The notes under the pieces are model-generated. The model worked only from the letters and a program-made list of their open reading frames with translations. It did not search any database and was not told where the DNA came from. Source: Bacteroidales bacterium UBA1458 (GTDB lineage Bacteria > Bacteroidota > Bacteroidia > Bacteroidales > VadinHA17). From it: a stretch of DNA of 10,544 nucleotides. Shown one piece after another: positions 5,259-10,544 of the stretch; position 1 is the stretch's first letter, and each line of letters opens with the position of its first letter. Made by a program: the position numbers and the translations under genes. The DNA lies in assembly GCA_002325785.1 (NCBI GenBank), contig DCSU01000142.1, positions 10,735 through 21,278 on the forward strand. The letters are read 5' to 3'.

Positions 5259-6029
5259 ACCTTCAACGTAGAGGAACTTCGTCCTCTTGACAAGGTACCT
5301 GACAACGGCCCAGAAGATGAGTGCTGCAATCAGGAGTGTCACATACATGGGCTCCATGTATACTCTTCCCGTAACGGCGATGTTGCGGAAGAGGTCCGTT
5401 ACTGCAAAGACGATAAAGAGGTTGGTGATGCTGTTGTACTCGCGCTTGAGTACATTCCTGAATGAGAATGGCAGGTTTGACTTGATATAATGCCTGAATC
5501 CGGGGATTACCGCCTTTACCCTGAACGCCCATGCATCATAGGTATCACCAAACTTACGGCGGAGATACTGCTCTTCGGCAAAAATGATACGCTCATAATA
5601 GAGCCAGTATGCCAGGACAAAGATGATGACGCACCAAACCGACCGCAGGAAAAGGACCGGTCCAAGCCACATCAGGAAATTGCCGACATAGAGGGGATGG
5701 CGTATGACCGAATAGATGCCTGAGGTATTGAGATCGTCGGCGAGCTGGTCAATCACATTGCGGCCCGAGGTGTTCCTCGGGACATATCCCACGGTATATG
5801 ACCTTAGAAGCTCTCCCGCAACGGAGACAAGGATGCACATTACCTCCCAGGTGAAGTTGAAATAGATTACACTGCGGTTGGCAACGAAGAGATAAATTAC
5901 TGCCAGAACAATGATTACTGCAGGCAGCCAGCTTCTTCTTCTGAATAACCAGTTACCGGACTTCTCGAGTTCATGGACCAATGACATACTTTCGGCGTTA
6001 ATTCCGTAAAAGTATGAAAATTTCATCAT
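5253..6029 (-). CDS. Isoprenylcysteine carboxyl-methyltransferase (ICMT/PEMT)-like membrane protein
   Basis: A 258-residue integral membrane protein. Helices are predicted at about 35-50, 58-75, 112-129 and 130-148, and two more at the C-terminus (about 202-216 and 228-245). The family core is clear: YSVIRHPLYVGNFL (106-119) with the R110-H111-P112 motif, then AEEQYLRRKFGDTYDAW (151-167), which match the SAM-binding C-terminal part of ICMT/PEMT-like methyltransferases. In bacteria such proteins rarely have known substrates; methylation of a lipid or small molecule is possible but unproved. The two helices after the core make it longer than the simple Ste14-like form. The start is uncertain: tandem ATGs at 6029 and 6026, and an internal ATG at 5987 (residue 15). 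It is convergent with the peptidase and downstream of the barrel gene, separated from it by 109 bases holding inverted repeats, so it may have its own promoter. Confidence 0.82.
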   Translation of the reverse strand: MMKFSYFYGINAESMSLVHELEKSGNWLFRRRSWLPAVIIVLAVIYLFVANRSVIYFNFTWEVMCILVSVAGELLRSYTVGYVPRNTSGRNVIDQLADDLNTSGIYSVIRHPLYVGNFLMWLGPVLFLRSVWCVIIFVLAYWLYYERIIFAEEQYLRRKFGDTYDAWAFRVKAVIPGFRHYIKSNLPFSFRNVLKREYNSITNLFIVFAVTDLFRNIAVTGRVYMEPMYVTLLIAALIFWAVVRYLVKRTKFLYVEGR

Positions 6030-6062
6030 ATAAATTATTGATTTAATTTGTATGATAGCCTG

Positions 6063-6078
6063 TCCCGGTTTATCGGGA
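6063..6078 (-). terminator. Small GC-rich hairpin, possible terminator of the ABC operon
   Basis: On the minus strand, TCCCG pairs with CGGGA around a 6-base loop (ATAAAC), about 60 bases after the stop of the barrel gene. It is followed by AT-rich sequence but no true U-tract. It could end the ABC-transporter transcript before the methyltransferase-like gene. Only the pairing is certain. Confidence 0.35.
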
Positions 6079-6079
6079 G

Positions 6080-6138
6080 AACCTCCATGTATCAGATTAT
6101 TATTTACTTGTATTTCTGTGTGCTAACACATGGAGGTT
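6080..6138. repeat. 11-bp inverted repeat pair between the barrel and methyltransferase-like genes
   Basis: AACCTCCATGT (6080-6090) and ACATGGAGGTT (6128-6138) are perfect inverted copies with 37 bases between them. The right arm directly abuts the stop codon of the barrel gene. A second, competing stem, TGTGT (6117-6121) with ACACA (6126-6130), overlaps that arm. It may be a 3'-end RNA structure, the ends of a very short element, or an invertible segment; the sequence does not decide. Confidence 0.5.
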
Positions 6139-7329
6139 TCAGAAACTATACCTGATCCTTATAAAACCCAGGTTCATCCTTGTCTTTTCCATGTTTATGA
6201 GACTGCTGAAGTGCTGCCACAGGAAGGTAAAATCCACATTCTCCGCCAATGACAAATCAACTGACGGGCCGGCATAGAATCCGTCAAGATCCGGATACCA
6301 TATTGCTGACAATGAGATGCTGAGAAGGGGCATGGGGGAGTAGGTTAACTGTCCTGATGCGCTGAATTCCGAGAAAGCAAGCTCCCTTGCCGTAAGCCCG
6401 CCTCGGTACAGATCGCTAAAGCTTCCGGGAGAAAGCGGGTTGTTTGAGTACATCACCTGCGCCAGGGCCGTTATCTTATCGGAGAAGGCCCTGTCAACAC
6501 CGGCAGTGACAATCAATGTGTTCTTACCATCTGCTGAGCCTTCAAAGGGAGCAAAGATGGTGCCTTCACCCCTGATTGAGAAGGGACCAAGGGCTCCTGA
6601 CCATCCCATCCCGACTGTGAAGAATTCCTCATCCGTCTCCCCGGCAAGAAACTGGAAATCAGTGTTCAGGAGGTTAAACCGGAAGAGTGCGGCCGCTGTT
6701 ACCCTGTTTTCGCCATCAATCTTGACTACGGCCTCCGCGGCTGAGGCCGGTCCGGTTGAGTATGTGACTTTCAGGGCGTCACTGCCCGGTCGTTCCACAT
6801 AGTCAAAATCGAAGAACGAGTAGGTGTTAAAAATATCATTGGGGTTCCATACCAGGGCCTGGCTCCAGTTGATACGCTGCCGGCCGGCGGTGATCTGAAA
6901 ACGGCCGGCGGTGAAGCCGATGTAAGCCCTGTCAACCATGGTGTTCAGCACATATGAGCTGCCGCTGGCCAGGTTCCATGACATGTCTGTTAACCCTTGA
7001 TCATCAGCAAGGCCGGGAATATATGACGGGTCAAGATTAACCATATCTCCGGTTACGAACCGGTTACGAATATCCAGTGCAATTGTGAACCTGCTACCCG
7101 GATAAGCCTTAAAATTCAGCCTGTTATGAAGCATACTGCTATTGATCCATAAGTCTTCGGGCTTTTCAAACATAGCCATATGCAGCCATGTGGCATATCC
7201 GCCAACAGATACCCTGACAGGATTCTTTTCGGCAGACACGTCGCCTGATTGCCCGCTACCGGTCTCCTGGGCCTCAAGAGAGGTAAGCGATGCAATAATG
7301 CAGGCCGCCAGCAGAAATATCCGTCTCAT
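6139..7329 (-). CDS. Outer-membrane beta-barrel protein linked to an ABC transporter
   Basis: A 396-residue protein with a signal peptide (residues 1-20, likely cut after LEA). Long alternating amphipathic stretches with many aromatic residues follow, and the C-terminus is the aromatic RIRYSF, all typical of outer-membrane barrels. The segment from about 147 to 185 (TAGRQRINWSQ, VWNPNDIFN, ERPGSDALKVTY) resembles the 'GRQ..W...WNP.DiFn' block seen in DUF1302-like and related outer-membrane proteins. No TonB box or plug domain was recognised, so a TonB receptor is unlikely. Its ATG overlaps the stop of the ATPase gene as ATGA, a sign of translational coupling and of a shared function. It is the last gene of the operon. 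It could be a porin-like exit or entry channel, or an acceptor for what the ABC complex releases; the substrate is unknown. Strand count cannot be fixed by eye. Confidence 0.8.
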   Translation of the reverse strand: MRRIFLLAACIIASLTSLEAQETGSGQSGDVSAEKNPVRVSVGGYATWLHMAMFEKPEDLWINSSMLHNRLNFKAYPGSRFTIALDIRNRFVTGDMVNLDPSYIPGLADDQGLTDMSWNLASGSSYVLNTMVDRAYIGFTAGRFQITAGRQRINWSQALVWNPNDIFNTYSFFDFDYVERPGSDALKVTYSTGPASAAEAVVKIDGENRVTAAALFRFNLLNTDFQFLAGETDEEFFTVGMGWSGALGPFSIRGEGTIFAPFEGSADGKNTLIVTAGVDRAFSDKITALAQVMYSNNPLSPGSFSDLYRGGLTARELAFSEFSASGQLTYSPMPLLSISLSAIWYPDLDGFYAGPSVDLSLAENVDFTFLWQHFSSLINMEKTRMNLGFIRIRYSF

Positions 7330-8021
7330 GCCGTGTGGTTTGTCCTTTCATCTGAGACCACTATTCCGTCTTCAAGGGTTATGACTCTGCGGGCTCTCTT
7401 CATCACCCTGACGTCATGAGTTGAGAAGATAAAAGTCATCCTTTCCTCCCGGTTAAGTTTCTCCATTATATCGAGGAGAGACTCAGCCGATTTTGAATCG
7501 AGGTTTGCCGTGGGCTCGTCGGCCAGGATGAACTCCGGCCGCGGTGCCAGTGCCCGTGCCACGGCAACCCTCTGCTGTTGGCCACCGGAAAGCTGCGAGG
7601 GGCGGCTGTTGTGGCGGTCAGAGAGCCCCACTGATTCAAGCATCTCGTTGGTACGGGCCAGGCGCTTCTCCTTAGGCCACTTCTGGAGGTTCATGATGAA
7701 GCCCACATTCTCTGCTGCAGTGAGAACGGGTATCAGGTTATACGACTGGAAGACGAAGCCAACATGCTCCATCCTGAAGTCAATCAGTTCCGAGGGCCTG
7801 AGCTCCGAAAGCCGGTGCCCTGCCACAATGATCTCCCCTCCTGTGGGCTGGTCAAGGCCGCCGATGAGGTTCAGCAGGGTTGTCTTGCCTGAGCCTGACG
7901 GCCCGACAATCACCGCAAAATCGCCCTTCTCAAAATTGAGGGTGACACCGTTTACTGCCTTCACCTCTACCTCCGTATCATGGTAGGTCTTTGACACATC
8001 ATTGATTTCGACTACTTTCAT
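7326..8021 (-). CDS. ABC transporter ATP-binding protein (LolD/MacB type)
   Basis: The 231-residue nucleotide-binding subunit has all motifs in order: Walker A GPSGSGKTT (40-48, K46), Q-loop Q92 in FVFQSYNL, signature LSGGQQQR (144-151), Walker B FILADEP (164-170, catalytic E169), D-loop NLDSKS and H-loop H202 in FSTHDV. The phrase VGFVFQSYNLIPVLTAAENV and the length fit the LolD/MacB/FtsE branch, which works with FtsX-like permeases and drives periplasmic movement instead of direct membrane passage. The gene starts 18 bases after permease 1 and ends overlapping the barrel gene. It should act as a dimer under the two permeases. Substrate is not predictable from this subunit. Confidence 0.96.
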   Translation of the reverse strand: MKVVEINDVSKTYHDTEVEVKAVNGVTLNFEKGDFAVIVGPSGSGKTTLLNLIGGLDQPTGGEIIVAGHRLSELRPSELIDFRMEHVGFVFQSYNLIPVLTAAENVGFIMNLQKWPKEKRLARTNEMLESVGLSDRHNSRPSQLSGGQQQRVAVARALAPRPEFILADEPTANLDSKSAESLLDIMEKLNREERMTFIFSTHDVRVMKRARRVITLEDGIVVSDERTNHTA

Positions 8022-8039
8022 TGTTATACTGTTTTTTTG

Positions 8040-9467
8040 TTATTCTCCTCTTAAAGCTTCCACCGGATTCAGCTGCAACGCTTTGCGGGCCGGGTATATC
8101 GCCGATAATATTCCTGTGATCACAATCATCACCGTAAGCATGATAAAGAAATCTGCACCTATTGTGGGATAGAGATTCGCAGAGTATCCGAATGCCTCCA
8201 TCCCTTCGGCATATTTTATCAGGTTGATTCCTGTACGGCTGGTAATGGCAATGACCACAGCGCTGACAGCCATTCCTGCAAAGCCTCCGACTATCGAAAG
8301 GAAAACTGATTCCAGCATAATCATCATAAAGACACGGCGGCGGTTCATGCCAATGGCTGAGAGCATGCCAAGTTCGCGGGTCCGTTCGAGGACCGACATC
8401 AGCATGGTGTTAACTATGCCAAAGGCAAGGGCGGCAAGAATAATGACCATGAATATGGCATAGATCTGGTTGATGTAATCCGTTACCATGGCCAGGTCGG
8501 TCTGTATCTCCTTCCAGCTCATGACTTCCAGCTCTGGCAACTCCTCCCTGACAACCGGAGTGACCTTGTTGGTGAGATCATCCTCCTCCAGCCTTGCGAT
8601 AAACCGGTGATACTGTCCCTCTTCCAGGCCTGTCATACTGCGGAGCTCATCCTGGGGAACGAAGAGTGACACTGCTTCGAAAAGATCGTTATTGGTACGG
8701 AAGATGCCGCATATCCTGAACGCCGCACCTGTCTGGTGGCCGTTGACATCGAGGAAGGAGAGGATGATCCTTGAGCCTTCCCGGTAAGACCAGGCTGCCT
8801 CTTTGATGTTCATCCCGTAATCTTTTATCTCCTTGACGGACAGAAGCCCGGTAAATACATCCGTCAGCTTCTTTTCAGTGGTGAACCGCTCCCCTTCAAG
8901 TGGCTTCAGTTTTTCGATGACCTCAGCGGGAACCCCTTTCGACTCAAGCGTTTGAAATGCTTCGGAAGTAAGGATATACCTGATGATGTAGAGCTCCTTG
9001 GCGAGCTTCTCCCCGACAAATGCACTGTTAAGCTTAGTGTCCGATCCAAAGTAGCTTCCGGTAACCGGTATCAGCCTTTCCGACAGGGTGAACATCTCAC
9101 GTTCCTTCTGTATATCTATTCCCGTGATCTCAACACCGGTGCTGCCGGCAGATGTAGAGGCTATGCCCCTGACGATGACCCTGCCGGTGATGTCAGTCAC
9201 ACCGGGGGTATTCTCAAGGGTGCTGATCACAGTCGCCGGATCCTGTATGAGATTCTGAATATCACTGCTGCTCCGGAACTCCTTGTTGTTAACCTGTATG
9301 TGGGCAAGTTCTTCATTGACCGCAGCATCAATCCTCTGGACAATGGAACTGTTTATTGCAGCCATTGCGAAGACACCGGCAAAGACACCTACCGTGACGG
9401 CAGCGATGACAGTCAGACTTCTTGTTTTGTTCCTCCAGACGTTTTTCCAGGCTAAAGATGTTATCAT
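8040..9467 (-). CDS. ABC transporter permease 1 (FtsX/MacB/LolC-like)
   Basis: A 475-residue permease with type VII ABC topology. It begins with a cytoplasmic start MITSLAWKNVWRNKTRS and helix 1 (about 18-40), then a periplasmic MacB-type core (about 41-330). Three C-terminal helices follow (about 331-355, 378-408 and 438-462). Between helices 2 and 3 lies the conserved coupling stretch ERTRELGMLSAIGM (361-374) that contacts the ATPase. The end, YPARKALQLNPVEALRGE, is typical. The periplasmic core has the GID motif (116-118) and GEKLAKEL (152-159). It then carries an extra segment of about 70 residues (160-230) before the usual beta strand SRIILSF; the segment begins IRYILTSEA and resembles a piece of permease 2. 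The gene starts 12 bases after permease 2 and probably forms a heterodimer with it. LolC/LolE-like lipoprotein handling or MacB-like export are both possible. Confidence 0.93.
   Translation of the reverse strand: MITSLAWKNVWRNKTRSLTVIAAVTVGVFAGVFAMAAINSSIVQRIDAAVNEELAHIQVNNKEFRSSSDIQNLIQDPATVISTLENTPGVTDITGRVIVRGIASTSAGSTGVEITGIDIQKEREMFTLSERLIPVTGSYFGSDTKLNSAFVGEKLAKELYIIRYILTSEAFQTLESKGVPAEVIEKLKPLEGERFTTEKKLTDVFTGLLSVKEIKDYGMNIKEAAWSYREGSRIILSFLDVNGHQTGAAFRICGIFRTNNDLFEAVSLFVPQDELRSMTGLEEGQYHRFIARLEEDDLTNKVTPVVREELPELEVMSWKEIQTDLAMVTDYINQIYAIFMVIILAALAFGIVNTMLMSVLERTRELGMLSAIGMNRRRVFMMIMLESVFLSIVGGFAGMAVSAVVIAITSRTGINLIKYAEGMEAFGYSANLYPTIGADFFIMLTVMIVITGILSAIYPARKALQLNPVEALRGE
8853..8984 (-). 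other. RYxLTxEA segment in permease 1
   Basis: Residues 162-205 of permease 1 align without gaps to residues 17-60 of the visible part of permease 2 (10365-10496). There are 13 identities in 44 positions, among them R-Y-x-L-T-x-E-A near the start and E-x-F-T-x-E near the end. Here the segment follows GEKLAKEL, where ordinary family members continue with a short 'G-x-K-x-G-D' turn. It is probably a helical insert in the periplasmic domain. Confidence 0.5.
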
Positions 9468-9479
9468 GTTTATGTTCTG

Positions 9480-10544
9480 TTATGCTCTGATAGCGTTTAT
9501 AACATTCATTTTGAAGACCTTGCGGACGCTGAAGGCGATCGCAATGAGAAGTATCAGGAGAACTATCACTACCTGCCACAGGTAATACGTGTCGGGCAAC
9601 AGCATAGGCATCACCGGCTCGAAGCCATAGTCTTCATACATCCTGGCCATCTCACCTGTAAAGCGAAGAGGCCTGGCATATCCGAGTATGACAACAGGAA
9701 GTGACGCTGCCACTCCGGCCGCAACTCCCAGGAACCCTATGAGCAGCATCTCCATGGATATCACTTTGGCCAGCTTACCCTTCTGCATCCCGATGGATAC
9801 CAGCATACCGAACTCCCGGCGTCTTTCAGCCATCATCATAAGCACGGTACCGAAGACCCCGAAGGCGATCACCAGGTAGAGGATGCCTATCATTATTGCA
9901 CCGCTTTTGTTGTCGGCCTCCATCTGGTTAATCAGAAGGGCATTCATCTCTTTCCATGTGCGGATGGCAAGACCCTCTCCGGTGACTTCCCCCAGCCTGT
10001 CACGGGTCATAATAAGGTCAGCGTCATCTGTCTCCAGTACGCTTATAATGGCAGATGTAGCCATGCCAGGGGCTGCATAGAGGTACTGTGCATCGTTAAG
10101 CGTGAGATAGACAAAACGGTTGTCAATTTCAGGCTGGGGCATGCTTACTACGCCCTTAACAATGAAGAGTCCGGCTGCCGATGCTCCGTGGTAACCCTGG
10201 CCCATCAGCACCAGAGTATCTCCTACGCCTGCCTTAAGGTATTCAGAGAGGCCATTGCCTAGGACAGCATATCCTGAATCGGCAGAAGTCAGAAAACTGT
10301 TCTCAAAAATGGCGTACTTCCTGAAGAGAGGAAGGACCTCAAGGGTATCTGAGCGGTCGATGCCAAGGATGGAGATGAGACTTGCCTCGTCGGTGAATGA
10401 TTCGTTGATGAATACATCCAGCAGCTTTCCCGTCCGGCCTGAAAGGTTTTCGGCCTTCAGTGACTCAACTGCTTCTGGTGTGAGCCTGTACCTTACAAGT
10501 CGGTTCCTGATGTTAAGCCCCTTTATTTCTTTTTCGGGATCCAT
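9480..10544 (-). CDS. ABC transporter permease 2 (FtsX/MacB/LolC-like), 5' end outside the window
   Basis: 354 visible residues of the second permease. The frame is open to the right edge. The first visible residues, MDPEKEIKGLNIRNRLV, match the internal 'GIDxxKE' block of permease 1 (from about residue 117), and no first membrane helix is present, so the N-terminal part (about 115 residues by comparison) lies beyond 10544. The visible part holds the rest of the periplasmic core, with VLGNGLSEYLKAGVGDTLVL (94-113). Three helices follow (about 215-238, 262-289 and 322-340) with the coupling stretch ERRREFGMLVSIGM (240-253) and the end FKMNVINAIRA. It carries the RYxLTxEA segment at residues 17-60, earlier in the fold than in permease 1. 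It is the first gene of the operon visible here; further genes may lie upstream. Confidence 0.93.
   Translation of the reverse strand: MDPEKEIKGLNIRNRLVRYRLTPEAVESLKAENLSGRTGKLLDVFINESFTDEASLISILGIDRSDTLEVLPLFRKYAIFENSFLTSADSGYAVLGNGLSEYLKAGVGDTLVLMGQGYHGASAAGLFIVKGVVSMPQPEIDNRFVYLTLNDAQYLYAAPGMATSAIISVLETDDADLIMTRDRLGEVTGEGLAIRTWKEMNALLINQMEADNKSGAIMIGILYLVIAFGVFGTVLMMMAERRREFGMLVSIGMQKGKLAKVISMEMLLIGFLGVAAGVAASLPVVILGYARPLRFTGEMARMYEDYGFEPVMPMLLPDTYYLWQVVIVLLILLIAIAFSVRKVFKMNVINAIRA
10365..10496 (-). other. RYxLTxEA segment in permease 2
   Basis: Visible residues 17-60 begin VRYRLTPEAVESL and continue to NESFTDEASL. They align gap-free with residues 162-205 of permease 1. In this protein the segment lies before the GNGLSEYL block instead of after it, so the two paralogues carry related segments at different points of the periplasmic core. 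Confidence 0.5.

Noticed and set aside
7300..7329. Lipobox-like LAAC at residues 7-10 of the barrel protein, suggesting a lipoprotein
   Set aside because: The cysteine is at position 10, too close to the start for a normal lipoprotein signal. A standard cleavage site after LEA (residue 20) and a C-terminal aromatic barrel signature fit better.
8952..9455. 167-codon plus-strand open frame inside permease 1
   Set aside because: It is the antisense shadow of a well-supported permease and has no domain features.
10542..10544. ATG at the right edge as the true start of permease 2
   Set aside because: The product would lack helix 1 and the start of the periplasmic domain, and its first residues match an internal block of permease 1, so the gene is cut by the window edge.
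1..10544. CRISPR arrays, tRNA or rRNA genes, insertion sequences, phage or toxin-antitoxin genes
   Set aside because: None was seen on either strand; every stretch is accounted for by the listed genes and short spacers.

Overview
The window looks like chromosomal DNA of a member of the Bacteroidota, of moderate GC content. Three things suggest this: three sites upstream of genes match the TAnnTTTG -7 promoter element of that phylum, start codons are preceded by A-rich leaders and not by Shine-Dalgarno sequences, and a LytS-type kinase sits next to a LytTR regulator. The species cannot be named from this sequence. There are no tRNA or rRNA genes, CRISPR arrays, insertion sequences or phage genes, and no gene-free stretch longer than 300 bases.

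Layout. (1) 1-989, minus strand: the conserved yceD-rpmF-plsX cluster, which joins ribosomal protein L32 to fatty-acid/phospholipid synthesis; plsX runs off the left edge. (2) 1119-4109, plus strand: a tight four-gene operon. It encodes two LiaF-like membrane proteins (the second with a C-terminal beta-repeat domain), a LytS/YehU-type sensor kinase and a LytTR response regulator. It probably forms an envelope-sensing circuit. (3) 4106-4420, minus strand: yidD, whose stop codon overlaps that of the regulator. (4) 4532-5236, plus strand: a YugP-type membrane zinc metallopeptidase, divergent from yidD across an inverted repeat. (5) 5253-6029, minus strand: an isoprenylcysteine carboxyl-methyltransferase-like integral membrane protein, convergent with the peptidase over a hairpin that contains both stop codons. 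(6) 6139-10544, minus strand: an ABC-transporter operon in the order permease 2 (5'-truncated by the window edge), permease 1, ATPase, outer-membrane beta-barrel protein. The permeases are FtsX/MacB/LolC-like, so the cluster looks like a mechanotransmission-type (type VII) ABC system with a dedicated outer-membrane partner. No periplasmic adaptor is visible.

Most genes belong to known families. The most interesting points are: a LiaF-like pair coupled to a LytS/LytTR system instead of a LiaS/LiaR one; the ABC-plus-outer-membrane-barrel operon; a segment of about 44 residues, headed by RYxLTxEA, that occurs in both permeases but at different places in the fold; and a large inverted repeat between yidD and the peptidase whose left arm contains a good promoter element. 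I found no convincing evidence of a wholly new system.
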